Shown piece by piece: positions 1 to 8,029 of a DNA stretch of 64,000 bases. Both the position numbers and the translations under genes were made by a program. The DNA comes from an uncultured Clostridia bacterium (GTDB lineage Bacteria; Bacillota; Clostridia; Christensenellales; CALVMC01). Numbering within the stretch: position 1 is the stretch's first letter; every line of letters starts with the position of its first letter. Under the pieces are notes generated by a model, which saw only the letters and a program-made list of their open reading frames with translations, did not search any database and had not been told where the DNA came from. The stretch is taken from positions 62,001-126,000 of the forward strand of contig CALVMC010000001.1 in assembly GCA_944342015.1 (NCBI GenBank), read 5' to 3'.

Positions 1-1143
1 CAGGTTTTTAAAACCGTCAAAGGAATTCTGGAAAACGAATTCAGAATAAATCGTATTCTTTTTGAACTAATCGAAAAAAAACCTAAAAATAAAATACTTA
101 TCATACTTAAAATAGCGGTCTATCTTTTATGCTTCAATGAAAATTCAAAAAACTATGCAGTGGTCAACGAAGCGGTAAATTTTGCAAAAAGCATCGGAAA
201 AGGAGAAGTTTGCGGATTTATCAATGCTGTTTTAAAAAAAGCGTCCGAATTTAAACTTCCTCCCCAATTCAAAAGTCTTACCGAAGAAATTTCTTATAAA
301 GGTAATATTCCCGAATATCTTGCGGAAATTTATTTAAATAATTACGGGAAAAGTAATACCGAATTATGTTTTGAGAACAAACCTAAAAAATACCATATCT
401 TAGTAAACGGTATTAAGTGGAGCAAAGAAGAATTTGAGAATTTTTTAAAAATCAATAAAATAGATTTTACTTCAAGCTGTGCAGGCGGATACATAATAGA
501 AAACAACGAAAAACTGTCTCAACTTTTCAATGAAGGAAAAATAACCTATATTTCTTTGTGTTCTGCTCTTATTGCAAACGAATGCGAAAAAGAAACCCTT
601 GATTTATGTTCCGCTCCCGGCGGAAAAAGTATAGCCGCAACATTAAACGGTTGCAATGTAACGGTATGCGATATTCACAGTCACAGACTAAAACTCATAG
701 ATTCATACTTCAAAAGAATGAGTCTTGAATACAAAGAAAAATTTCTTAACGACGCAACCGTCAGAAAAGACGAATTTGCGGAAAAATTCGATACCGTGCT
801 TCTCGATGTTCCTTGTACCGGTTTCGGAGTATCGGACATAAGGCCCGATATTTTATTGAACAGAAAAAAAGAAGATATATATACACTGTCTAAGCTGCAA
901 TCCGCTATTTTGAATACTTCTTGCGGATATGTGAAAAAAGGCGGAGCTTTAATATATTCTACTTGCACGGTTACCAAAGAAGAAAATTCTTTGCAAATTA
1001 AAAAATTTCTTGAAACTTATGATAATTTTGTTTTGGAAAGATGTAAAACCAAAGGCGATATCTTTGATTTCGGAGAACAGTATCTTCCGATAAGAGAGGG
1101 CTTCGGGGGATTTTTTTCTGCTAAACTCAGGAGAATAAAATAA
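1..1143 (+). CDS. rsmB: 16S rRNA (cytosine-967-C5)-methyltransferase RsmB, 5' end cut by window edge
   Basis: SAM-dependent enzyme that methylates C967 of 16S rRNA. The frame is open from base 1, so the gene starts outside the window; 380 codons are present against roughly 430-450 for the family. Codons 1 to about 70 look like the NusB-type RNA-binding domain (ends in AVVNEAVNFAK, typical of the family). The Rossmann methyltransferase follows: SAM motif DLCSAPGGKS near codon 201, motif IV DVPCTG with Cys272 and catalytic motif VI YSTC with Cys322, the two cysteines expected of an m5C RNA methyltransferase. A GTG at 160 inside the frame is not the start, because the NusB homology continues upstream of it. 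The stop overlaps the rlmN start (TAATG), indicating translational coupling. Confidence 0.95.
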   Translation, partial: QVFKTVKGILENEFRINRILFELIEKKPKNKILIILKIAVYLLCFNENSKNYAVVNEAVNFAKSIGKGEVCGFINAVLKKASEFKLPPQFKSLTEEISYKGNIPEYLAEIYLNNYGKSNTELCFENKPKKYHILVNGIKWSKEEFENFLKINKIDFTSSCAGGYIIENNEKLSQLFNEGKITYISLCSALIANECEKETLDLCSAPGGKSIAATLNGCNVTVCDIHSHRLKLIDSYFKRMSLEYKEKFLNDATVRKDEFAEKFDTVLLDVPCTGFGVSDIRPDILLNRKKEDIYTLSKLQSAILNTSCGYVKKGGALIYSTCTVTKEENSLQIKKFLETYDNFVLERCKTKGDIFDFGEQYLPIREGFGGFFSAKLRRIK

Positions 1144-2219
1144 TGGAGAATATAGACAAAAAATTTGCAGACGGCACAAATAAAGTTCTTCTGACCGATT
1201 TTGATTTTGAGGAAATCCGCAAATTAGTTACCGATTTGAAAGAACCCGGGTACAGAGCAGGGCAGCTTTTTCAATGGTTGATTTCGGGCGAAGATTTTTC
1301 GGGTATGACAAATCTTTCCAATTCTTTCAGACAGAAACTGTCGTCGTTTTCGAGAGCGGTAGGAATCGAAATAATAAAAAACCTTCCGTCCAAAGACGGC
1401 TCGCAAAAATTTCTTTATAAACTTTTCGACGGAAATATAATAGAAGGAGTTCTTATGAAGTATAAGTACGGAAATACTTTGTGCGTATCTACTCAGGTAG
1501 GATGCCGTATGGGTTGCGCTTTCTGTGCGTCGGGAATAGACGGACTTATAAGAAATCTTTCAGCGGGTGAAATTGCAGGGCAAGTCTATGCCGTGAATAA
1601 GTTTATGGGCGGAAACAGCCAAAAAAGGGAAATAACCAATATAGTGCTTATGGGAAGCGGCGAGCCCTTGGATAATTATGAAAATACCTTGAAGTTTTTA
1701 AAAATCATAACTTCAAAGGAAGGATTGAATATAAGTCAAAGAAACATATCTCTTTCGACTTGCGGACTTACAGACGGAATATATAAACTTGCCGACGAAA
1801 ATATGGCGGTTAATTTATGTCTTTCACTTCACGCCCCCTTTGACGGTATAAGGAATAAAATTATGCCGGTGTCCAAAAAATACGATTTGAAAAGTGTAAT
1901 AGATGCATGTAAATATTACTTTGAAAAAAGCGGAAGAAGGGTTATATTCGAGTACGCTCTTATAGATAATGTTAACGACAGCAAAGAGTGTGCCGTAAAA
2001 TTGAAAGAATTATTAAAGGGTTTTTCTGCACATTTAAATATTATAAGACTGAATTATGTAAAAGAAAAAAAACTTAAACCTTCTTCAAAAGAAAGAATGG
2101 AAATCTTTACGGAAGAACTTAAAAGACAGGGAGTATCGTTTACTATAAGGCGGACGATAGGTGCGGAAATAGGAGGAGCGTGCGGTCAACTCAGACGATC
2201 GTACAGTAACAATGAGTAA
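1143..2219 (+). CDS. rlmN: Dual-specificity 23S rRNA A2503 / tRNA A37 C2-methyltransferase RlmN (radical SAM)
   Basis: Radical SAM enzyme making 2-methyladenosine in 23S rRNA and some tRNAs. The radical SAM cluster motif CxxxCxxC is intact as CRMGCAFC (Cys121, 125, 128), and the C-terminal cysteine that forms the methyl intermediate is Cys347 in GGACGQL. The length of 358 residues is normal. The start ATG overlaps the rsmB stop by one base, and the end overlaps rsgA by 8 bases. In many Firmicutes the next two genes are the phosphatase/kinase pair prpC-prkC; here rsgA follows directly. Confidence 0.96.
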   Translation: MENIDKKFADGTNKVLLTDFDFEEIRKLVTDLKEPGYRAGQLFQWLISGEDFSGMTNLSNSFRQKLSSFSRAVGIEIIKNLPSKDGSQKFLYKLFDGNIIEGVLMKYKYGNTLCVSTQVGCRMGCAFCASGIDGLIRNLSAGEIAGQVYAVNKFMGGNSQKREITNIVLMGSGEPLDNYENTLKFLKIITSKEGLNISQRNISLSTCGLTDGIYKLADENMAVNLCLSLHAPFDGIRNKIMPVSKKYDLKSVIDACKYYFEKSGRRVIFEYALIDNVNDSKECAVKLKELLKGFSAHLNIIRLNYVKEKKLKPSSKERMEIFTEELKRQGVSFTIRRTIGAEIGGACGQLRRSYSNNE

Positions 2220-3132
2220 CTCGGGAAAAATTTTAAATCAGGAAAATAAAGGTACTGTAAATACAAGTAAAACAAAAGACAGTCTTACGGGAAAGGTCAT
2301 AAAAGGCGTAGGGGGAGTTTTCGATGTCTTAACCGAACAAGGCAGATTTGTCTGTATGGCACGGGGAAAGCTCAGAAAAGAAGGTATTCTTGCAGGGGAC
2401 AATGTGTTAATTTCGAGCGACGGAAGGGGATACGCCGTCGAAAAAATATTCGAAAGAAAGAATTCTTTTATCCGCCCCCCGCTTTCCAATCTCGATATGC
2501 TTATAGTAGTTATAGCGCCCGTACCAAAGCCCGATTATCTTCTTGTTGAAAAATTAATAGTTTATTGTGTTAAAAACAAGGTTGAACCGGTAATTTTAGT
2601 AAACAAGTGCGATATAGATTGCAATGTATATGAAAAATGCTATAATGATTTTAAAGATAAAGTAAAAGTTATTAAATCATCGGCTTTATGCGGTAAAGGA
2701 ATAAAACAAATAAAGTCTCTTATAAAAGGGAAGACCGTTTGTTTTGCCGGTCAGTCTGCTGTGGGTAAATCTTCGCTCATAAACGCATTACTGCCTGAAT
2801 CTAACCTCAAAACTGCGTCTATAAGTAAAAAAACAGAGAGAGGAAAGCATACAACAAGACATGTCGAACTTTTTCGGTTTGACGGCGGATTCATTGCCGA
2901 TACCTGCGGTTTTTCCGTTCTCGAACTTTTTGATATCGGCGTTAACGAGGTTGCAAAAATATTTTTCGGAGAATGCGGTTGTAAATTTTCAGATTGTCTG
3001 CACAAAGACGAACCTTATTGCTGTGTCAGAGAAATGGTGCAAAACGGAGAAATTTCAAAAGAAAGATACGAAAGATATTTAAAAATTATAGAAAATTTAA
3101 ACGGGAGCTTAAATAAAAATGAAAGAAGTTAA
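2212..3132 (+). CDS. rsgA: Ribosome small-subunit biogenesis GTPase RsgA
   Basis: Circularly permuted GTPase that acts in late 30S assembly. Order of domains: a short polar N-terminal extension of about 25 residues, an OB-fold segment (from LTGKVIKG), then the permuted G domain with VNKCD (G4) near residue 130, the P-loop GQSAVGKSS near 180 and G3 near 230, then a C-terminal zinc region with CGCKFSDCLH and a further Cys pair. The permuted order is diagnostic. G3 reads DTCGF rather than the usual DTPGF. The ATG lies inside the end of rlmN, and the 3' end overlaps rpe by 14 bases. Confidence 0.95.
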   Translation: MSNSGKILNQENKGTVNTSKTKDSLTGKVIKGVGGVFDVLTEQGRFVCMARGKLRKEGILAGDNVLISSDGRGYAVEKIFERKNSFIRPPLSNLDMLIVVIAPVPKPDYLLVEKLIVYCVKNKVEPVILVNKCDIDCNVYEKCYNDFKDKVKVIKSSALCGKGIKQIKSLIKGKTVCFAGQSAVGKSSLINALLPESNLKTASISKKTERGKHTTRHVELFRFDGGFIADTCGFSVLELFDIGVNEVAKIFFGECGCKFSDCLHKDEPYCCVREMVQNGEISKERYERYLKIIENLNGSLNKNERS

Positions 3133-3778
3133 AATAGGTCCTTCTATAATATCAGGCGATTTTGCGGATATGAAATCTTCGGTAAAACTTGCTCAAAAGG
3201 CAGGTGCCGATTATATTCACGCAGATGTGATGGACGGAGTTTTCGTACCTAATATAACTTTCGGAATGCCTATGATAAAAGCAATAAGGCCTTATACCGA
3301 CCTTTTGATAGACGCTCATTTAATGATAACGGAGCCGGAAAAATATCTGAAAGAATTTGCAAAAGCGGGGGCGGATATGATTTCTTTTCACATATCGGCT
3401 TCAAAAAAACCTATGGAATCAATCGATATAATAAAAGGGGAAGGAAAAAAAGCAGGCGTTGTTATTAATCCGGACGAAGAGCCGGTTATTCTCGAAAAAT
3501 ATATTCCTTTTGTAGATTATATACTTCTTATGGGAGTTTTTCCGGGGTTCAGCGGTCAGAAATTTATCGCAGGCGTGTTGCCGAAAATTTCCGCAGTAAG
3601 AAAAATGATAGATAATATTAATCCAAAAGTTTTATTGCAACTTGACGGTGGAGTTACCGAAAGCAACGCAAAAGATTTTATCGAACGGGGAGTGGATTTG
3701 CTGGTTTGCGGAAGCAGTTTTTACGGTTCGGATAATCCTTCCGAAACAATAAAAAGAATAAGATCATATAATATTTAA
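3119..3778 (+). CDS. rpe: Ribulose-phosphate 3-epimerase
   Basis: TIM-barrel metal-dependent epimerase of the pentose phosphate pathway converting ribulose-5-P to xylulose-5-P. Recognised by SIISGDFA at the N-terminus, HADVMDGVFVPNITFG, DAHLMI, MGVFPGFSGQ and QLDGGV; 219 residues is the usual length. The ATG at 3119 is preceded by GGGAGC inside the rsgA end, so the two genes are coupled. rsgA-rpe adjacency is standard in Firmicutes; the thiN gene often following rpe is absent here. Confidence 0.96.
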   Translation: MKEVKIGPSIISGDFADMKSSVKLAQKAGADYIHADVMDGVFVPNITFGMPMIKAIRPYTDLLIDAHLMITEPEKYLKEFAKAGADMISFHISASKKPMESIDIIKGEGKKAGVVINPDEEPVILEKYIPFVDYILLMGVFPGFSGQKFIAGVLPKISAVRKMIDNINPKVLLQLDGGVTESNAKDFIERGVDLLVCGSSFYGSDNPSETIKRIRSYNI

Positions 3779-3954
3779 ATATTTAAATATTTAAATATTT
3801 ATACAATATAATTTAAACCGAATGCAATCTTAAAATAATTTATTTTTTAACTATATATAAAATAAATAAATTTAAATAATATTATCATTTAAAAACAGTA
3901 GCACTTTTTTCATTTTTGCATATAATGCTTAATATCAATCGTTTGGAGGGAAAA
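3779..3954. other. AT-rich intergenic stretch between rpe and the spoVM-like gene
   Basis: Begins with an 8-base unit (atatttaa) repeated about four times directly after the rpe stop, then nearly pure A/T. No clear terminator for the rsmB-rpe operon is visible. CATATAAT at 3919-3926 resembles the -10 element of sporulation sigma factors E/K and lies about 30 bases before the spoVM-like start; I could not find a convincing -35 partner. Confidence 0.4.
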
Positions 3955-4032
3955 ATGAAAATAGTCTGCGTTAATCCGCCTAAATTCGTTAAATTTTTTT
4001 TAAAGTTATTTTGTAAAAAGGAAAAAAGCTGA
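3955..4032 (+). CDS. spoVM: SpoVM-like 25-residue sporulation peptide
   Basis: A 25-codon gene with a strong ribosome site (TTGGAGGG, 5 bases before ATG). The peptide starts MKIVCVNPPKF and ends in a basic amphipathic stretch (FLKLFCKKEKS). B. subtilis SpoVM is 26 residues, begins MKFYTIKLPKF and has an amphipathic helix with basic end; MK, the PKF at residues 9-11 and the overall length agree. SpoVM marks the convex forespore membrane and recruits SpoIVA during coat assembly. Context agrees: in B. subtilis spoVM sits between rpe-thiN and rpmB-yloU-yloV, exactly this neighbourhood. A terminator follows at once. Homology over so short a peptide rests on motif plus synteny. Confidence 0.8.
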   Translation: MKIVCVNPPKFVKFFLKLFCKKEKS

Positions 4033-4050
4033 TTTATTGACTTATTTGCG

Positions 4051-4072
4051 GCCGATGTAATTCGGCTTTTTT
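4051..4072 (+). terminator. Intrinsic terminator after spoVM-like gene
   Basis: Stem GCCGA/TCGGC with a 6-base loop followed by six T. It ends the very short spoVM transcript. Confidence 0.7.
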
Positions 4073-4224
4073 CTTGCTGCTAATGTATTTTTGTTTTATT
4101 GATTTGAAAGTATTTTTGTTAAATAAGCAAGGTATAAATAATTTGCGAAATTAAAACAATTCAAAGTTATGTTTTTAATTATTAAATAGACAGGGCAGAA
4201 AAATCAAATGTTGTTTTAACTAAA

Positions 4225-4254
4225 ATAAAAAAATTCCCATAATTAAGGGAATTT
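4225..4254 (-). terminator. Intrinsic terminator of rpmB (minus strand)
   Basis: Perfect 8-bp stem AAATTCCC/GGGAATTT (4231-4238 with 4247-4254); read on the minus strand it runs into a T tract (the A run at 4225-4233). It lies about 35 bases downstream of the rpmB stop. Confidence 0.75.
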
Positions 4255-4288
4255 ATTTGTAAGTAAAAAAGGGATTGAACAATCCTTA

Positions 4289-4480
4289 TTAAATAACTCT
4301 TTCGATTTTACCGCTGCGCAGACATCTTGTACAAACATAGCCGGTAACTACTTTACCGTCTTTTTTATATCTTATCTTCTGCACATTAGCGTTCCAACTG
4401 GTCCTTGCTTTACGGTTACTGTGACTTACGGTATTGCCGTACATTTTGCCTTTTTCGCATACGCTGCATACTCTGGACAT
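4289..4480 (-). CDS. rpmB: 50S ribosomal protein L28 (bL28), zinc-binding form
   Basis: Component of the large ribosomal subunit. 63 residues starting MSRVCSVCEKG, with a second pair CTRC near the C-terminus, so this is the C+ type L28 with four zinc-ligand cysteines. GGAGGTG ribosome site precedes the ATG. Encoded opposite to the flanking genes, as is usual for rpmB beside yloU in Firmicutes, with its own promoter and terminator. Confidence 0.97.
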   Translation of the reverse strand: MSRVCSVCEKGKMYGNTVSHSNRKARTSWNANVQKIRYKKDGKVVTGYVCTRCLRSGKIERVI

Positions 4481-4516
4481 AGTTTACACCTCCCAATTTG
4501 CCAACCTGACTACACT

Positions 4517-4545
4517 ATTTTAGCACCAATTTATTATTAATGCAA
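4517..4545 (-). promoter_or_regulatory. Predicted sigma-A promoter of rpmB
   Basis: On the minus strand TTGCAT, 17-nt spacer, TAAAAT. Divergent from the yloU promoter at 4564-4592. Confidence 0.6.
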
Positions 4546-4563
4546 GAGAATTAATATATTTAC

Positions 4564-4592
4564 TTGATTTTGGTCATAAATTATTTTATAAT
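4564..4592 (+). promoter_or_regulatory. Predicted sigma-A promoter of yloU-fakA
   Basis: TTGATT, 17-nt spacer, perfect TATAAT; the yloU ATG is 24 bases beyond the -10. Confidence 0.7.
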
Positions 4593-4615
4593 ATAACTAA
4601 TTAAGGTGAGTAATA

Positions 4616-4966
4616 ATGGCTGTCACAACTTCTAATATGTTCGGTAAAATAACCGTTAACGATAAAGCGATTGCTATGGTTGCAGGCTTTGCCGCCCGTG
4701 AGTGTTACGGGGTGGTGGATTTGGTAACCAGACGGTTTATTGACAGCATTAAAGGACTGTTTTCCAAAATTCCATATACAAACGGCGTAAAAATCAAAAC
4801 GGAAAACAATAAGATAATTATTGATATTTTTGCTATATTCAAAAACGGCGTGTCTTTCGAAGCGGTTACCGAATCGCTGAAAAGTACCGTCGTTTATAAT
4901 GTAGAGCAGTTTTCCGGCTTTCAGGTCAAAGAAATCAATGTGAAAATAGTCGGAGTTAAATTATAG
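4616..4966 (+). CDS. yloU: Asp23/Gls24 family envelope-stress protein (YloU)
   Basis: 116-residue Asp23/Gls24-family protein. The family pattern is seen in NDKAIAMVAGFAARECYGVVDL near the N-terminus (conserved small-residue helix) and the alternating strand/helix C-terminal part ending KEINVKIVGV. The biochemical role is not established; members associate with the membrane and alkaline or envelope stress. Preceded by AAGGTGAG and a strong promoter, followed after 16 bases by fakA, the invariable partner in Firmicutes. Confidence 0.9.
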   Translation: MAVTTSNMFGKITVNDKAIAMVAGFAARECYGVVDLVTRRFIDSIKGLFSKIPYTNGVKIKTENNKIIIDIFAIFKNGVSFEAVTESLKSTVVYNVEQFSGFQVKEINVKIVGVKL

Positions 4967-4982
4967 GAATCAGGAGCTAAAA

Positions 4983-6608
4983 ATGCTTAAAAATATAAAT
5001 AGTGATAAATTAAGAACTATGTTTGCGGGCGGAGCCAAACTCCTTCAAGCAAATAAAGCAATGGTCGATACTTTAAATGTGTTTCCGGTACCGGACGGGG
5101 ATACAGGTACTAATATGTCGCTTACGATGACTTCTGCAATTAACGAAGTCAAGTCGGAAGAGTCTAATTTTATAGAAGATGTCGCAAAAGCTTTTGCGCA
5201 CGGCGCACTTAAAGGCGCAAGAGGAAATTCCGGAGTAATACTTTCCCAGATTTTCAAAGGCTTTGCAGTCGAACTTGAAAATGCGGAAACTATAACCACA
5301 AAAAAATTCTCCACAGCATTAAAAAGCGCAGCCGATGTAGCTTATCAGGCTGTTACCAAACCGAAAGAAGGAACAATACTTACGGTAATCAGAGTTATGG
5401 CGGAAGAGTCGCAGAAAATAGCCGCTAAAAATCAGGATTTTATAGAATTTTTCAAACAACTTCTCGAAAAGGGCGAAGAGATACTTCAAAAAACTCCCGA
5501 TATGCTTCCTGTTCTGAAAAAAGCAGGTGTAGTGGATGCCGGCGGAAGAGGTTTAATGTGTATTTTTACCGGTTTTTATAATGTCCTTGCAGGTATCGAA
5601 ATTCCGGAAGAGGTAATTGTAGTCGAGAAAAAAATCGAAGATATGATTGTTCAGGACGAATTTACCGATATCGAAGATATAAAATTTGCATACTGTACGG
5701 AATTTTTTATAATTCATTTAAAACCTCAGGTTACCGAAGCCATAATCGACCAGTTCAGGGAAAAACTTATGAAAATCGGCGATTGCGTGCTTGTTATCGG
5801 CGATGTTTATATGGTAAAGGTTCATGTTCATACAAATAATCCTAATTTAGCTCTTCAATTTGCCTTAGAACTTGGCGAACTCGATAAACTAAAAATCGAA
5901 AATATGCTCGAACAGAACAGAAATATCGCAAAAGCCATAGAAAAACCGAAGAAAAAATTCGGAATGGTCTCAATTTGCGCAGGCGACGGTATAACTTCCA
6001 TATTCAAAGACCTAAGAGTCGACAGCGTTATAGAAGGCGGGCAGACAATGAACCCGAGCGTTGCGGATATTATTAATGCCGTTAATAGCGTCAATGCGGA
6101 AAACGTAATAGTATTTCCCAACAATAAAAATATAATTCTTGCAGCAGAGCAGGCAAAAGATTTGTGCGATAACAAGTGCTTTGTCGTTCCTACCGCAAAC
6201 ATACCGCAAGGAGTAGCCGCAGCTATTGCGTTTAATGAGGCTGTTACGATAGAGGAAAATATTGCGCTTATGCAGGAAGCTATCAAAAATGTAAAATGCG
6301 GTCAGGTTACTTATGCTATAAGAACTACAAAAATGGACGGTTTCGACCTTAAAGAAGGAGATATAATAGGCCTTGACGATAAAAAAATTATAGCAAAAGG
6401 CAAAACCGTTGAAGAAGTTTGCAGTGATGTAATTTCCAAAATGGTAGATGACGCAAGCGGAATTATTACCCTTTATTACGGAGAAGGAGTAAAGGAAGGC
6501 GACGCTGAAAAGTTCAAAGATAAACTTGAAAAGAGTTATCCCGAACTCGATGTAGCCCTTTATTACGGCGGTCAGCCTCATTATTTCTATCTTATTTCCA
6601 TAGAGTAA
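4983..6608 (+). CDS. fakA: Fatty acid kinase FakA (YloV; DhaL-like ATPase domain)
   Basis: Phosphorylates fatty acids presented by FakB proteins, feeding exogenous fatty acids into phospholipid synthesis. The N-terminal DhaL-type ATP domain carries VFPVPDGDTGTNMS (Mg/ATP aspartates) and ARGNSGVILSQ. A middle segment has HVHTNNP with the His region seen in FakA, and the C-terminal third is the FakB-interacting domain ending in YYGGQPHYFYL. 541 residues is typical. RBS AGGAGC before ATG. No fakB, recG or sdaA gene is adjacent, unlike many relatives. Confidence 0.92.
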   Translation: MLKNINSDKLRTMFAGGAKLLQANKAMVDTLNVFPVPDGDTGTNMSLTMTSAINEVKSEESNFIEDVAKAFAHGALKGARGNSGVILSQIFKGFAVELENAETITTKKFSTALKSAADVAYQAVTKPKEGTILTVIRVMAEESQKIAAKNQDFIEFFKQLLEKGEEILQKTPDMLPVLKKAGVVDAGGRGLMCIFTGFYNVLAGIEIPEEVIVVEKKIEDMIVQDEFTDIEDIKFAYCTEFFIIHLKPQVTEAIIDQFREKLMKIGDCVLVIGDVYMVKVHVHTNNPNLALQFALELGELDKLKIENMLEQNRNIAKAIEKPKKKFGMVSICAGDGITSIFKDLRVDSVIEGGQTMNPSVADIINAVNSVNAENVIVFPNNKNIILAAEQAKDLCDNKCFVVPTANIPQGVAAAIAFNEAVTIEENIALMQEAIKNVKCGQVTYAIRTTKMDGFDLKEGDIIGLDDKKIIAKGKTVEEVCSDVISKMVDDASGIITLYYGEGVKEGDAEKFKDKLEKSYPELDVALYYGGQPHYFYLISIE

Positions 6609-6690
6609 AGTTTTATTTAAGTTTATAAAGTTAAAATACATAATACTGTAAAATCAACTATAAAATCAATGAATAATTATACATAAACTA

Positions 6691-6722
6691 ACGCATAAAA
6701 GTTTTATTTTATGCGTTTTTTT
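6691..6722 (+). terminator. Intrinsic terminator after fakA
   Basis: Perfect 10-bp stem ACGCATAAAA/TTTTATGCGT, loop of 6, then a run of T; separates yloU-fakA from the histidine operon. Confidence 0.85.
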
Positions 6723-6794
6723 GCATAAAATTTTCAGTGTTTTTTTATTTGAAAATGCAATTTTTTTTTAATATTTTTATGTATTCTCTTTTAA

Positions 6795-6823
6795 TTGACA
6801 AAAAATATAATATAAATTATATT
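6795..6823 (+). promoter_or_regulatory. Predicted sigma-A promoter of the his operon
   Basis: Consensus TTGACA, 17-nt spacer, TATATT. The predicted transcript starts near 6830, about 12 bases before the hisZ ATG, leaving no room for a T-box or attenuator and excluding any start upstream of 6842. Confidence 0.7.
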
Positions 6824-6841
6824 AAAATAAGGAGAAAAATA

Positions 6842-8029
6842 ATGACTAACTATAAATTGCCAAAAGGGGTGCAGGATACTCTTGTTAAAGAGTGTTATGC
6901 AAAAAATAAGGTGACAGAAAAGCTCAGAAGAGCCTTTTCGTCATACGGTTATAATGAAATTGCCCCTCCGGCAATAGAATATATGGATCTTTTCACCGAA
7001 GGAAGTAAAGGAGTCAGCGTAAAAGAATTATTTAAATTTACCGACAACGACGGCAGTATACTTGCTTTAAGACCTGATTTTACTTTACCGATTGCCCGTA
7101 TTGTCGCAACAAAACTTTCCGAAGAATTACCGGTAAAGCTCTGCTACTTCGGAAATTGTTTTAAAATGAACGAGAAAGAGTACTCTTACAGAGAGTTCTA
7201 TCAGGCAGGTGCGGAACTTATCGGTTCGGATTCCCTTTATGCGGATTATGAAATCATTACTCTTGCAATAAAATGTCTTTTAAATTCCGGCTTAAAAGAT
7301 TTTCAGATAGATATAGGCAATGTCGGTTATGTAAAAGGTATTCTTTCAGACCTTAAATTAGAGTCGGAAGCCGAAGAGGAAATCATTACCGTAATCGGCA
7401 AGAAAAATATGCTTGGTCTTAAAGAAATTGCTAAAAAATATAAAATCCCCGCAACACATTTAGAACTTCTGAACCAATTGCCGTTAACTTTCGGAGACAG
7501 GGAAATACTTTTGAAAGCAGAAAAAAAGGCATTGAACTCAATAAGCAAAGAGGCTTTGGAAAGACTTATTTCTCTCGATAAATTGCTTTGCGAAAACGGA
7601 TACGGCAAATATGTTACCTATGATTTGGGACTTATCAATTCTATCTCATATTATTCAGGAATAGTTTTTAAAGGTATTTCCGTGCATTTCGGTTCGCCTC
7701 TTCTTTCTGGTGGCAGGTACGATAATCTTCTTGCCGGGTTCGGAAAAGATTTGCCTGCTATCGGTTTTGCCGTCGGAATGGAGCATCTTATGCTTGCTCT
7801 TAATTATGCAGGCTTACTTGATTGCGGCGACGAAAAAGAAATTTTTGTAGGTTATAAAAAAGGAAGCGAAAAAAAGGCTTTCGAAATATGTTACGATTAC
7901 AGAAAAAAAGGAATAAACGCTTCTCTTTTATTTGAGCAGAATATAAAAAATATGAAAAAATTGAAGAGTTCTAATCCGACAGGCGAATACCTTTATGTTG
8001 AACAGGACAAAGCGGAGAAAATACTATGA
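6842..8029 (+). CDS. hisZ: ATP phosphoribosyltransferase regulatory subunit HisZ
   Basis: HisS-like paralogue without tRNA-charging role that forms a hetero-octamer with short HisG and confers activity and histidine feedback. Class II synthetase fold without the anticodon domain of HisS: LPKGVQD at the start, a motif 2-like segment CYFGNCFKMN, SYREFYQAGAELIG, and GGRYDNLLAGFG near the C-terminus. 395 residues. The ATG at 6842 is chosen because AAGGAG lies 7 bases before it and the promoter is immediately upstream; the longer in-frame extension to 6737 is untranscribed. First gene of the operon, overlapping hisG by 4 bases (ATGA). Confidence 0.93.
   Translation: MTNYKLPKGVQDTLVKECYAKNKVTEKLRRAFSSYGYNEIAPPAIEYMDLFTEGSKGVSVKELFKFTDNDGSILALRPDFTLPIARIVATKLSEELPVKLCYFGNCFKMNEKEYSYREFYQAGAELIGSDSLYADYEIITLAIKCLLNSGLKDFQIDIGNVGYVKGILSDLKLESEAEEEIITVIGKKNMLGLKEIAKKYKIPATHLELLNQLPLTFGDREILLKAEKKALNSISKEALERLISLDKLLCENGYGKYVTYDLGLINSISYYSGIVFKGISVHFGSPLLSGGRYDNLLAGFGKDLPAIGFAVGMEHLMLALNYAGLLDCGDEKEIFVGYKKGSEKKAFEICYDYRKKGINASLLFEQNIKNMKKLKSSNPTGEYLYVEQDKAEKIL

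Noticed and set aside
3779..3815. Short tandem A/T units as an origin or iteron array
   Set aside because: Only about four imperfect 8-base units, no DnaA boxes and no replication genes nearby.
6012..6641. 209-codon minus-strand frame opposite fakA
   Set aside because: Pure antisense of a clear gene, no ribosome site, no recognisable protein pattern.
6737..6841. 35-codon N-terminal extension of hisZ
   Set aside because: Overlaps the promoter and would not be transcribed; Phe-rich and not homologous to the family.
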